Source of the DNA: Aspidapion aeneum
Lineage: Eukaryota > Arthropoda > Insecta > Coleoptera > Brentidae
Direction of reading: 5' to 3'
Length of the DNA: 64,000 bases
Assembly: GCA_963576565.1 (NCBI GenBank)
Contig: OY755042.1
Span: 110,847,314-110,911,313 of the forward strand
The translations under genes were made by a program, and so were the position numbers. Of this stretch, positions 58,701 to 62,813 are shown one piece after another (the first letter of the stretch is position 1; each line of letters begins with the position of its first letter). The notes below the pieces were generated by a model. That model was given only the letters and a program-made list of their open reading frames with translations. It was not told the origin of the DNA and did not search any database.

Positions 58701-58743
58701 TGCTAAAAACATACCAACAAATAAAAAGTTTAAGTGTTATTGA
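24971..58743 (+). CDS. Large cysteine-rich insect protein, 15 coding exons (reconstructed)
   Basis: Joining the 15 exons listed below gives 3,930 nt: 1,309 residues and a stop. Every junction keeps reading phase. Fourteen introns have AG acceptors, 13 have GT donors and intron 4 has a GC donor. The first ~370 residues are mixed helical/basic without a signal peptide. Residues about 410-925 carry Cys-x-x-Cys pairs (LCCNC, FPCDEC, YCKCC, YCAYC, and later YCDCC) and a repeated module with GP-x-Y followed by C-x-C (523-539, 574-590, 909-922). Two Ser/Glu-rich acidic tracts (about 695-720 and 1050-1085) are probably disordered. The C-terminal 300 residues look folded. I do not recognise a biochemical function. 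It resembles large uncharacterised insect proteins, possibly DUF4770/DUF4776; that name is unverified. No transmembrane segment is seen. Missed or alternative exons are possible in the longest introns. Confidence 0.8.
25097..25620 (-). pseudogene. Penelope-like element relic, antisense, in intron 1
   Basis: The complement matches the 3' part and the GIY-YIG region of the copy at 45,498-46,600. 25,097-25,208 is the 3' terminal region, 25,459-25,490 the region after the last codons, and 25,540-25,620 the GIY-YIG block. Part of the frame between the last two is deleted. A MITE and an RTE-like element interrupt or adjoin it. Confidence 0.75.
25215..25455. mobile_element. MITE with CTGCCGT ends inside the Penelope relic
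   Basis: Ends are ctgccgtgtataagctataa on the left and complementary ttaagctagaatgccgttaa on the right, about 30 bp each. The uninterrupted Penelope sequence near 46,478 confirms the insertion. Target duplication is short and ambiguous (aat). Confidence 0.7.
25621..26803 (+). mobile_element. RTE-like retrotransposon, copy 3 (best-preserved ORF)
   Basis: An uninterrupted 386-codon frame (25,590-26,750) encodes reverse transcriptase motif A (LLYVDLQKAYDSI), motif B (GLKQGCCISPALFKIYLE), motif C (LCFADDQIVVAQ), motif D (LEVNLNKTEY) and motif E (YKYLGLKIT). It then gives the C-terminal WYGHVQRMNDERLPKQ and RRKRGRPRRSW blocks usual in RTE-like insect elements. The endonuclease is missing (5' truncation), so it is not autonomous. 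The first ~12 codons of the frame belong to the flanking Penelope relic. The 3' end is (TA)n at 26,758-26,803. It lies in intron 1 in sense orientation. Confidence 0.9.
26836..26915 (+). repeat. Repeat shared with 37,178-37,245
   Basis: acaatggaagtccaaagttt and tcaatca.tg.tacaagttt recur at 37,180-37,235. This copy ends a few bases before the exon 2 splice acceptor. Confidence 0.6.
26923..27134 (+). CDS. Exon 2, phase 0 to 2
   Basis: Acceptor is ttgtgatttaag|GTT and donor AAAAG|gtaaaa. It encodes residues 26-95 plus two bases, starting VGKILPTSHKPTPNVFESYK and ending in a lysine-rich KKLKKKVK. The frame is open throughout and would have a stop in neither neighbour. Confidence 0.75.
27281..27507. 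mobile_element. hAT MITE, CGGATCCAG type
   Basis: The left end CAAGACCGGATCCAGAGG and complement of the right end CAGTGGCGGATCCAGG are flanked by a perfect 8-bp duplication cctataaa (27,273-27,280 and 27,508-27,515). Two G-runs lie inside. A single similar end is at 63,335. Confidence 0.9.
27694..29470. mobile_element. Foldback element with 85-bp inverted ends in intron 2
   Basis: The left arm (ctgtacagtcggagactta ... aatcccaatacc) and right arm (29,386-29,468) are inverted copies. The interior holds the CCCGTTTR and TTTTCA arrays. No coding sequence or target duplication is resolved. Confidence 0.6.
28640..29040 (+). repeat. Compound array: (CCCGTTTR)n - (TTTTCA)n - CCCGTTTT
   Basis: About 24 variable 8-bp units of type CCCGTTTR occupy 28,640-28,832. 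A near-perfect hexanucleotide TTTTCA tract (about 22 units) runs 28,833-28,966, and CCCGTTTTC-type units resume to about 29,030. Frames through this tract are artefacts. Confidence 0.9.
29803..29941. repeat. Near-perfect 138-bp palindrome
   Basis: Arms of about 64 bp (left start ataggaaatcaaacaggtta, right its complement) meet at ccctataggg. Each arm contains a smaller palindrome ttgttttaaacaa. It is absent from element E copy 1, so it is an insertion. Confidence 0.85.
30126..30879 (+). mobile_element. Helentron/HINE-like element, copy 1
   Basis: It begins TACTCAGCCAATATATGGGC and ends with a hairpin closing in GTGTGAGCT, followed by A-rich flank. Order: 5' hairpin (degenerate here), tandem units of about 115 bp sharing tcaattacctttcgtttgat, a conserved block, an (ACAG)n microsatellite at 30,678-30,742, then the 3' hairpin. 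No coding content. The structure (insertion into A/T runs, GTCY/ACAG core, subterminal hairpins) recalls Helentron-associated non-autonomous elements of flies. That assignment is inference. Confidence 0.65.
31987..32148 (+). CDS. Exon 3, phase 2 to 2
   Basis: Acceptor is tcccttttttttag|G and donor GTGCAAAG|gtatgt. It encodes residues 97-149, including GGPPQYHFIDEIWLKQREVF and a basic EKKHTKRKHKLREHE segment. The phase fits both neighbours exactly. A 95-codon frame on the same strand in another phase overlaps it and is not used. Confidence 0.75.
32433..34945. mobile_element. Composite repeat D-C, copy 1, with a nested Helentron-like element
   Basis: Part D is a palindrome (aatcataacaaaaacatttc inverted at its other end); part C consists of about seven 115-bp imperfect tandem units (tcctatcagtcttccaa, cagctctctagcgtttctg, tttacataactttacat) and a conserved 3' end (gcactgccgtgccctca-like). 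Copy 2 at 43,280-44,724 keeps the same D-C order without the nested element. No coding sequence. Confidence 0.75.
32773..33537 (-). mobile_element. Helentron/HINE-like element, copy 2
   Basis: The inverted orientation begins agctcacacatatactatac (hairpin) and ends ggcagagta. It sits in a T-run of repeat D. The uninterrupted copy of repeat D at 43,398-43,425 reads ttggcttttttttacatgaa, which places both ends within one or two bases. Confidence 0.8.
35163..35235 (+). repeat. Mariner-like terminal fragment
   Basis: acagggtgtcccaaataaa and ggggatttcggaaacggtaa match 19,717-19,790. The remainder of that sequence resumes at 37,690, so about 2.4 kb of later DNA appears to separate the two parts. 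Confidence 0.6.
35250..35712. mobile_element. Foldback element G
   Basis: Inverted arms: actttttgaaaacaagcttt ... aattttttgagtgttctga on the left, the complement at 35,655-35,712. One arm end also occurs at 16,983-17,012 in a K relic. A 96-codon frame inside has no recognisable domain. Confidence 0.65.
35718..36400 (+). repeat. 268-bp tandem repeat, about 2.5 units
   Basis: Units start at about 35,718, 35,986 and 36,254 with ccaccctccaatttagagg or a diverged form. Blocks ggattgttatcggaactata and gaaatttgaagtcaatcgga recur in each. It ends at the CATA microsatellite. Confidence 0.85.
36391..36461 (+). repeat. (CATA)n microsatellite
   Basis: ACAT/CATA units with two CCCACA interruptions. Confidence 0.9.
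36496..37685. mobile_element. Foldback element S in intron 3
   Basis: Left block gagtaataacatataaagag...cggcggtcatt is inverted at about 37,577-37,680 (atgaccgccacgaat...ctctttatattattattactc). A short copy of repeat C (36,938-37,174) and the 26,836-like repeat (37,178-37,245) lie inside. No gene. Confidence 0.5.
37690..37845 (+). repeat. Mariner-like end fragment beside exon 4
   Basis: ctaaaatatcgagcaaaact, tttaatgaaatttggtag and ccttctagtttttttgaaac match 19,848-19,970. It ends about 12 bp before the exon 4 acceptor, so part of the acceptor's pyrimidine tract may derive from it. Confidence 0.65.
37858..38049 (+). CDS. Exon 4, phase 2 to 2, GC donor
   Basis: Acceptor is ttctcttatttaag|G. 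It encodes residues 151-213, from VGPEWFMELSPKQLEAIDD (after one Leu) to IALRHCC. The donor reads TGCAG|gcaagt, a GC-AG intron with the strong flanking consensus typical of functional GC donors. Using it gives R at the junction and keeps phase with exon 5; the nearby GT sites would not. Confidence 0.75.
38095..38799 (-). mobile_element. Helentron/HINE-like element, copy 3
   Basis: Begins agctcacacatatactatac, ends ggcagagta, and lies between T-runs. It carries (GTCT)n and three 115-bp units. It starts 46 bp after the exon 4 donor. Confidence 0.75.
38890..39725. repeat. Possible foldback in intron 4
   Basis: atatcggccatttcaagc at about 38,910 is inverted near 39,698 (gcttgaaatggccgatatgt). 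The interior repeats 'ctgtcccgtcca' three times. A 95-codon frame (38,904) is not recognisable. Confidence 0.4.
40077..40850 (+). mobile_element. Helentron/HINE-like element, copy 4
   Basis: Begins TACTCTGCCAATCTATGGGC, ends GTGTGAACT and is flanked by A-runs. The (ACAG)n core (40,625-40,711) is the longest of the five copies, with three 115-bp units upstream. Confidence 0.75.
40927..41133 (+). CDS. Exon 5, phase 2 to 2
   Basis: Acceptor is tgttcaacttttag|G and donor CAAAG|gtataa. It encodes residues 215-282 (CPVEFLLVLYHILDPNREMY ... KPIKKTKQ), an amphipathic helical region ending in a basic tail. Confidence 0.75.
41224..42505. mobile_element. Large foldback element V in intron 5
   Basis: The left arm (from catgaaccgtcaaaattttt) and right arm (to aaaaattttgacggttcatg) are inverted copies of about 500 bp. 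A hAT MITE lies near the centre and an antisense RTE-like element abuts the right end. No coding sequence. Confidence 0.75.
41765..41932. mobile_element. hAT MITE, GCGCACCCAGG type
   Basis: Ends catgggcgcacccagg and complementary cagtaacgcacccagg, flanked by cttaaac on both sides. G-run and C-run inside. It sits in the loop of foldback V. Confidence 0.75.
42506..42898 (-). mobile_element. RTE-like retrotransposon, copy 4, antisense, 5'-truncated
   Basis: The complement encodes WYGHVQRMNDERLPKQIL and RRSW-like blocks, and its 3' end is a very short tatatata run. It ends about 45 bp before the exon 6 acceptor, the rest of the acceptor region being non-element. Confidence 0.8.
42944..43188 (+). 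CDS. Exon 6, phase 2 to 1
   Basis: Acceptor is tatttattatag|A and donor TTACCAG|gtaagc. It encodes residues 284-364 with an aromatic/proline-rich start (FKSPYLQPQTFYPHPPKFSG) followed by a charged helix (EMERKEFKRDVKDF). Confidence 0.8.
43280..44724. mobile_element. Composite repeat D-C, copy 2
   Basis: Same order as 32,433-34,945 but with no nested element. Part D is shorter. The 3' end stops at cgcgcgatcttggc, so the last 25 bp are missing. Confidence 0.75.
44917..45099 (+). CDS. Exon 7, phase 1 to 1
   Basis: Acceptor is a long T-run then taaag|GT; donor CTGG|gtaata. It encodes residues 366-425, including LCCNC, the first Cys-x-x-Cys-like cluster. Confidence 0.75.
45318..45497 (+). repeat. 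132-bp tandem duplication flanking the Penelope insertion
   Basis: ctgcacac.ttt.aagactttt followed by tccaacat.attttacta occurs at 45,330 and 45,462. The second copy is cut by the Penelope-like element. Confidence 0.65.
45498..46600 (+). mobile_element. Penelope-like element, 5'-truncated, with GIY-YIG domain
   Basis: A YMDDTFIIW motif C marks the reverse transcriptase end. One frameshift near 45,660-45,700 separates it from a 311-codon frame with VYRKPTHTGQYLNFKSNHS and a GIY-YIG endonuclease block CIYQIPCECGKSYVGETKR preceded by the Cys-x-Cys usual in Penelope elements. A perfect 12-bp duplication atcattttacta flanks it (45,486-45,497 and 46,601-46,612). It lies in sense orientation in intron 7; the single frameshift makes it non-functional. 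Confidence 0.9.
46505..46556 (+). ncRNA. Degenerate hammerhead-like motif in Penelope 3' region
   Basis: Order: cttgataa (diverged from CUGANGA), cggttag...ctatcg stem II, GAAAC and gtcgtg. The antisense copy at 25,141-25,182 has a perfect 7-bp stem (CGGTTAG/CTAACCG) but GAGA for GAAA. Known Penelope elements carry hammerheads here. Neither copy has an intact core. Confidence 0.35.
46751..47116. mobile_element. Foldback MITE Y
   Basis: cccctgatttataagttgcc is inverted as ggcaacttataaatcagg at 47,092-47,110. The interior repeats cggcaa- and gttcacgg-type motifs. Not coding. Confidence 0.6.
47158..47368. mobile_element. Foldback MITE Z
   Basis: cacccgctaaatttacttgt and its diverged complement at the right end (acaactgaatttagcag, ttgggtg). 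It directly follows MITE Y in intron 7. Confidence 0.55.
47461..47732 (+). CDS. Exon 8, phase 1 to 0
   Basis: Acceptor is aataacattttag|CC and donor TCAGAG|gttagt. It encodes residues 427-516 with FPCDEC, MTCHC and YICDC, alternating Cys pairs similar to the modules in exon 9. Confidence 0.8.
47795..47956. mobile_element. hAT MITE, GCGCACCCAGG type, intact
   Basis: Ends cagtagcgcacccagg and complementary catgggcgcacccagg; ttattga is repeated on both sides. Located in intron 8 directly before the K element. Confidence 0.8.
47985..49985 (-). pseudogene. RTE-like family K, 5' half, antisense, in intron 8
   Basis: Minus-strand frames encode an APE-type endonuclease fragment (ESRAARGVSLLIKKNLKNKI; IIMLGNFNSRAGRQ, where the family's catalytic Asp of GDFN reads Asn) and then the linker (MWWTEEIQEMVKEQK; SSEVWKFISTVKN). 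Frames are broken. The GC-rich stretch 49,380-49,985 is probably its 5' leader. The reverse transcriptase is missing; that region is present in the 56,150-57,950 copy. The element occupies almost the whole intron. Confidence 0.75.
49988..50336 (+). CDS. Exon 9, phase 0 to 1, three GP-x-Y modules
   Basis: Acceptor is ctaaatttttag|GTA; donor TTACAG|gtaggt. It encodes residues 517-632: FGPIYNLKAALGDADCGC (522-539), SGVVMTKEGPTYVVGNA with PCDC (566-590), and AGVVNDKQFGPVYSITG at the end. The pattern Gly-Pro-x-Tyr then Cys-x-Cys recurs in exon 12. Confidence 0.85.
50482..51114 (+). CDS. Exon 10, phase 1 to 1, Ser/Glu-rich with Cys clusters
   Basis: Acceptor is attaatttgtag|GA and donor CATGGAG|gtaact. 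It encodes residues 634-843: an acidic Ser-rich tract (SETDTESTSSSEDDEDSGSS and following serines), then two related blocks, SFYCKCCALNN and SIYCAYCTMNNE, and KCQCEEC near the end. The duplicated Y-C-x-x-C blocks suggest internal duplication. Confidence 0.85.
51175..51275 (+). CDS. Exon 11, phase 1 to 0
   Basis: Acceptor is gaattttttcag|GA; donor AAAAAG|gtactc. It encodes residues 845-877 with HQPQCSCMHNHLEKLKK, another Cys-x-Cys. Confidence 0.8.
51290..52260 (-). pseudogene. RTE-like family J relic, antisense, in intron 11
   Basis: The complement contains decayed J blocks (EVTAEMLKYC, ILHKERDRANLLTLLNVICK and a motif near QLDTAAKNIGLS). Many stops are present. No open frame of interest remains. 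Confidence 0.65.
52316..52718 (+). CDS. Exon 12, phase 0 to 1
   Basis: Acceptor is atttattttatag|GAA and donor ACGTCTG|gtaagt. It encodes residues 878-1011, with a GP-x-Y module (ISGVTMTKEGPVYNITGAA, then ECHC) almost identical to that in exon 9, and NVYILANAMEIEECDC. It ends in a charged coiled-coil-like segment. Confidence 0.85.
52770..53340. other. Intron 12, small inverted repeats
   Basis: Inverted pairs near 52,855/52,940 (aaaattctgcttgtt, aacaaacagaatttt) and 53,217/53,250 (accgtgtcaatg, cattgacacggt). No gene; element boundaries not resolved. Confidence 0.4.
53676..54630. mobile_element. FB-like foldback with minisatellite arms
   Basis: Outer 37 bp (ggctctggaacgaaatagcg ...) are a perfect inverted repeat. 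Arms are arrays of 15-16 bp units (atcaaaatagcgatgt in the left arm, its complement in the right). The centre carries gaaccgaacc / ggttcggttc blocks. Flanks cttttaact and cttttggct match 7 of 9 positions, suggesting an aged 9-bp duplication. Tandem-repeat arms recall Drosophila FB elements. No coding sequence. Confidence 0.8.
54833..55198 (+). pseudogene. Retroelement C-terminal relic (GPWG ... QRGNAAS)
   Basis: From ggtaggccattagtaaggga it reads GRPLVRDATCSDTMANSYIN, then NYIFVPFSVETFGPWGEKA and FLIQRLSLAIQRGNAASVIG before a stop at 55,196. This is the region downstream of the reverse transcriptase in a widespread animal retroelement group. The rest of the element is absent. A shorter sister is at 1663-1846. 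AATAAA lies at about 55,309. Confidence 0.7.
55598..56100 (+). CDS. Exon 13, phase 1 to 0
   Basis: Acceptor is caatttttttag|AA and donor AGTGAG|gtaaag. It encodes residues 1013-1179: a Glu/Asn/Pro-rich acidic start, a Ser-rich region with YCDCC, then an apparently folded part (EYFMSKRYVIFKKIPKDTV; KLPIFKLWWEMRSE). Confidence 0.85.
56150..57950 (-). pseudogene. RTE-like family K relic, antisense, in intron 13
   Basis: From 57,950 to 56,150 on the minus strand are the linker (SSEVRKFIST), the start of the reverse transcriptase (LVPDDCKIAFISSIHKKGNK, CNTYRGISVTSTLTRLYGRI), SGFRAGRSC, motif A (VNLQKAYDTVPVEKLW) and the C-terminal ISRTDHIRNEIIKERMGI block, ending at tattatgtcggtttagaacg. Frames are broken and motifs B/C are deleted. 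It shows the empty site of the 17,239 MITE near 56,390. Confidence 0.8.
57966..58123 (+). CDS. Exon 14, phase 0 to 2
   Basis: Acceptor is ggaattttgtag|GTT and donor CTAATCAG|gtacct. It encodes residues 1180-1231 (VYWTQADRRRYVNRSIHLWN ... LTWANAKLI). Confidence 0.85.
58279..58454. mobile_element. Tc1/mariner-like MITE in intron 14
   Basis: Ends CAGGGTGTCCCAGAT and complementary CAGGGTGTCTCAGAT; TA on both sides (58,277-58,278 and 58,455-58,456). The terminus matches the mariner-like relic at 19,717 (aagggtgtcccaaat), which may be its autonomous relative. Confidence 0.85.
58509..58743 (+). CDS. Exon 15 (stop codon)
   Basis: Acceptor is tctttttattag|G. It encodes residues 1233-1309, NVTSQYTYNYYRKVKQVTIA to KKFKCY, then TGA at 58,741-58,743. 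Confidence 0.85.
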
Positions 58744-58760
58744 TCAAAAAACTTACGGAA

Positions 58761-58766
58761 AATAAA
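58761..58766 (+). promoter_or_regulatory. AATAAA polyadenylation signal
   Basis: Canonical hexamer 18 bp after the stop codon of the 15-exon gene. Confidence 0.6.
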
Positions 58767-58827
58767 ATTTTCTTTAAGTTAAGTAGTTTTTCTTTTATCT
58801 AAGTATAACCCTTGATAGCATCGCATA

Positions 58828-59234
58828 CACGGTAAAAAAATTGTCTTAGATCAAAGCAAATTGCTTTGAAGTAAAATAATTTGTGCTTTCCTATTCACCA
58901 AGAGAATATTTTCTTGATATTGCACAAAAAATGTCTTGCCTCTTTATTTTAATGTAAAACAGAAATTGTTTTAATATTAATTGGAACTGAATTATTCTAA
59001 GGCACCGTTTTCTCTGGAAGCAAAATATTACTTATATGAAGACAATTTGCTTTGTTGCAAAATGTAGTATACTGAAACAAAACAATCAAAGAAGAAAAAT
59101 AAAGTCTTATTTCAAGATTAAGCGCTGCGTTGAACTAAAAAGAAAGATTTTCATTTAAAACAAATTGTTTAAGGGTAAAACAATTTATTCCAGAAAAGAA
59201 CGTATTTTCATTGTAGACAAAATTTTTTACCATG
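58828..59234. mobile_element. MITE W with CACGGTAAAAAA ends and TA target
   Basis: The left end CACGGTAAAAAAATTGTCT and complement of right end CATGGTAAAAAATTTTGTCT are flanked by TA on each side. The interior repeats caaattgcttt-like words. Non-coding. Confidence 0.7.
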
Positions 59235-59325
59235 TATTTCTTTTTACGATCGACGTCTATAACATGTTTTACCGTTCAACTACTGTAAATTATTTAAAAT
59301 AAATGAATCAATAATGGATCTGATA

Positions 59326-60548
59326 TCGCACACCCGCCAGCGGCGTAGCGTGCCCGAAAGGGCGGGGGGGGGGGGGGCGACAGCTAAAAAGGGTGCCTCT
59401 GAAAACTGATGAAAAATCTTGTGACAAAAAAAACAAAAAGGTCAAAAGGGCGCCTCTCGCAAATCTTGCGACCAAAAAACAAAAGGTCATCATGTGTGAG
59501 CGGGCGGCCGATAAGTCACAAGGGCGCCTCTCACGAATCTTGCGACCAAAAAAAAAAGGTCATCACGTGTGAGGGGGCGGCCGATAAGTCACAAGGGCGC
59601 CTCTCACGAATCTTGCGACCAAAAAAAAAAAAAAAACAAAAAGGTCTTCATGTCGTTAGTTTCCTTTGGCACCCACTCAATTGGCCGTTACCGGCCCGAC
59701 TTAATAAAGCTGAGGGCGCTTCGGCCACCTATGGGGCGCCACTACCCCCGGGGCGGGGGGGAGCGACGAACCCCCACGCCCCCCCCCACGCTACGCCGCT
59801 GACACCCGCTGAAAAAGAGTCACAACTCAAAAATCGCCGTTATTGAGATAAACCTGCCGCCATCATCGAAATAACTTGTACTTTCTTCCATAAAAGCGTC
59901 ACATTTATGTTTTGACAATTCACCGCGAGGATGCGTTCCTTTACAGTGTCACTTTTGGCTTTATAACAGCGTGAACGTGGAGTTTCATCCTGAAAAGAGT
60001 CACATTTCGAGTTGTGAAGGTTTTCGTGTGAACTATTGGTTAAATCTGACCCATATAACAAGTAAAATACTGTTCTTTTTCGTGTTTTGACTGTTTTTTT
60101 TTAAATTGTTCAGTGTACTTGGAGTTAAGAAGAATAAGAAAAAATCTTTTGAATTTATTAGAGAATAATCACATTCCCAGTTGTTATTCAGCATTTTATA
60201 ACTCGTTGTAAAAATAAATACAAGGTTTCTTCTTTATTTGTTTTCTTTTTTTATATTATTTAGCATCCTGCGTGACATCCTGATTTACAACGTCACGATG
60301 CCTTCTTCTAAAAAAGTGTCACAATATCGGGTTTTTTTTACTAAAAACGACAAAAATCATTTTTTCTGAGAAACATACTGCACCAATTACATTGAGTTAA
60401 TAGGTTCCTGTTGATATAAAATAACAGGTTAACTCGTAATTTGTCATGTAAGTGAAAAATGAATCTCTCTAATGAACTAAATTCTTTAATAGCGATTTTC
60501 TCAAAACAATGTTTTTTGAGTTGTGACTATTTTTTAGCGGGGGTGCGA
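59326..60548. mobile_element. TA-flanked element X with a nested hAT MITE
   Basis: The left end TCGCACACCCGCTGAAAAAG (read across the nested MITE) pairs with the complement of the right end TCGCACCCCCGCTAAAAAAT and continues as agtcacaactcaaaaa. TA lies at both ends (59,324-59,325 and 60,549-60,550). A 73-codon minus-strand frame (60,061-59,840) is not recognised. Confidence 0.65.
59338..59801. mobile_element. hAT MITE, CGGCGTAGCGTG type, with internal 73-bp repeats
   Basis: Ends CAGCGGCGTAGCGTG and exact complement; a perfect 8-bp duplication acacccgc flanks it (59,330-59,337 and 59,802-59,809). The interior holds about 3.5 units of a 73-74 bp repeat (aagggcgcctctcacgaatc...). The 145-codon frame is an artefact of these repeats. 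Confidence 0.9.
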
Positions 60549-60560
60549 TATGTTACCTTA

Positions 60561-60692
60561 CACCCGGTTCCCACCTACGACTTTCTCCTGGGTGCCCGCT
60601 CACACGTCACATGATCTCAATATGAAATGTTATGACAGTCATGTGACGCGTGCGCGGGCAGGCACGAGAAAGTCCTAGGTGGGAACTGGGCT
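60561..60692. mobile_element. Foldback MITE with CACCCGGTTCCCACC ends
   Basis: Arms: cacccggttcccacctacga and the complement of taggtgggaactgggct. A TTA flanks each side, compatible with a PIF/Harbinger-type 3-bp duplication. A related foldback is at 682-812. Confidence 0.6.
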
Positions 60693-60726
60693 TTACTAGC
60701 CTATTTGGACACTCCAAAAGAACTCC

Positions 60727-61200
60727 ACGCTATATCAACGTTGAAAAAAGTTTTTGTAAATATCTCAGCATCCGAAGCTCCCACGAAATTTTTAGTATTG
60801 ACATAAATTATTGCAAAAAACGTGTTCTTATAAAATAAGCATATTTTCAATTTTTAAAGTGTCAAAATCTGATCAGTTCTTTACAGTATTGTACTCTATC
60901 TCAGTGGCGTATATAAGGGGGGCCCGGGGGGCTAAGATTTTTTTAGATATTATCCACATTTCATGAATACAAGCATATAATATGGCCTCATGAGGTCTTG
61001 CCCCCCCCCCCCCCGAAACTGTCTAAACTGTCTCGGCCCCCCCCGAAACTTTCATCTATATACGCCACTGCTCTATCTTACCTAAAAATTTCATGAAAAT
61101 CGGTTTAGCGGTTTACGAGTTATCGTGGGTAGGACAGACATACACGCGCACGCACACACGGATAGACGTTACGACGGTATGGCTAAAATAGGTCAAAATC
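60727..61200 (+). repeat. Dispersed repeat A, copy 4, interrupted by a hAT MITE
   Basis: Blocks ttttgtaaatatctcagca, ttcatgaaaatcggtttagc and gacagacatacacg follow in family order across the 60,902-61,070 insertion. Confidence 0.65.
60902..61070. mobile_element. hAT MITE, GCGTATATA type, copy 2
   Basis: Ends CAGTGGCGTATATA and exact complement. A perfect 8-bp duplication ctctatct flanks it (60,894-60,901 and 61,071-61,078). Same subfamily as 17,239-17,414. Confidence 0.95.
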
Positions 61201-61204
61201 ATCA

Positions 61205-61320
61205 CTTCCAGATACGCTAGAGAGTTGAGCTTTGGAATACTTATAGGAACTATGATAAAACTATTTAAAAAAATTTAAAAACACCAATATTTTAATTTAC
61301 TGCCCTCTCCCATAAATGGA
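61205..61320 (-). repeat. Repeat C, one 115-bp unit, inverted
   Basis: The complement contains cagctctctagcgtatctg-like and tcctata-type blocks of repeat C. Confidence 0.55.
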
Positions 61321-61329
61321 GGGCTCAGA

Positions 61330-61566
61330 AGCCAATCAGTGTAAGTAAAAAAACAATCAATTAAAATATGGGACATTTAAAAAAAAATACTGAATCGAAA
61401 TTTTTTTTTACCCTTCAACTTTTTGACAGTTCTGGAACTGCTATCACTTGATTATAGAAATATTGACTTGCGTGTTAGTCAAATGAAAGTTTAAGTATCA
61501 TAAAATCACATGTAGTATGTAAGTCATTTTCGGGAAAAAAATTACTTACACTGATTGCATTGCCAC
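61330..61566. repeat. Foldback with 'ccaatcagtgtaagta' ends
   Basis: ccaatcagtgtaagtaaaaa is inverted at 61,540-61,563 (attacttacactgattgc). Non-coding; duplication not resolved. Confidence 0.5.
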
Positions 61567-61575
61567 TTCCTTCCC

Positions 61576-62186
61576 CAGGGCTATCAAAATGGACGGGCCA
61601 CGATCCTCCACTTTGTTGACGTCACATCCGGGGCTGATTTTTTTTTGATGGTCACGTTACGACACAGCTGATTGTCTTTAAAATATTGAAGTTGGAATGA
61701 CGGTTCATGGATAATTGATTTTTTTTAAAATAAAGCCGTTTTTGAGATTGTTTTTACTTTATTCTGGCAGAACAATTTTTTTTAAATGTATAGTAAGCCC
61801 TAATTTTTCATAGCCGCTTCATTAGCTCACACAAAAATTAAGTTTAAAGCAGAAGCGAATGTGACAATCACATATGAGAAAGTCAAATACATGTCAGATA
61901 TAACAGTTGGCATGTGGTACATGGCGGGTAATTTGAATTCAAAATAAGGAATGCTAAATCTTGAAGATTTTAACCTTTTAATCATGTTGCTTCTTTACAA
62001 ACCTTTGGAGGAATATCGGGATGGTGTTTGAGAATATTTCACTGAAATTTTGCGGAAATCTGTAGTGCCATTTTGAAAATATCATAAAAAAACATCTGAC
62101 CTCCCATAAGACCCAATGTAAAATTCAGCCCCGGGAGAACAGCTGATTGTTTCAGGGTTGTGGCCTCTATTTTTGTGTTGGCCTTG
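61576..62186. mobile_element. Non-autonomous hAT-like element F, copy 2
   Basis: Same ends and length as 8364-8975. The direct repeat ccttccc flanks it (61,569-61,575 and 62,187-62,193). Confidence 0.85.
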
Positions 62187-62349
62187 CCTTCCCATTATTG
62201 TGAAAATCAGTTTAACGCAGAACGTCAGTTATTTTTAGCTGGTAAATGGAATGCATACACTATTACAAATCTAAATTCTGCGGGATATGGAAAATGCATG
62301 TATGCATTTTTTACTTATCAAAAGTCATAAGGTTATTATAGTCATTACT

Positions 62350-62407
62350 AGAGGCCCTCGATATATTTGTTTGTTTTAAACAATTGTCAAATATATCGAG
62401 GGCCTCT
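62350..62407. repeat. Short palindrome flanked by a 12-bp direct repeat
   Basis: gaggccctcgatatatttg and its complement surround tttgttttaaacaattgt. The flanking direct repeat is tagtcattacta. The loop shares ttgttttaaacaa with the 29,803 palindrome. Confidence 0.7.
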
Positions 62408-62813
62408 AGTCATTACTAAAGACTTAAAGATTGCTAAAACCATGTATGAATTATTAGATTAGATAAAACAAGCCAATCAACAAAATGATATTTAAGTAGG
62501 TAGTTTAATTGAAACCTATTTTATTTAGCCTTGGATACTTAAAAAATCTCTTCGTTGTATACATTGTGATTTCTCTCGTATGCTGTTTAGTTTCAAAACT
62601 TGTACAAGCGGTTTGGTGGTGCAACATAATTAAAATAAACAAATTAAATTTAAAGTTTATAATATGATTATATATAAGATTTAAAAGAATAAGTGCCAAA
62701 TTTATCTAAAAAATTAAATTTGTGTTATCAATTTATTAAATTAGTTTAACAACAACAAAAAAGGGTTTTAATTAATACAAGAGGGAAAAGGGTTATTTTT
62801 TATTAACAAAAGA

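Noticed and set aside
59409..59846. 145-codon plus-strand frame
   Set aside because: Lies in the internal 73-bp repeats of a MITE, with no protein similarity recognised.
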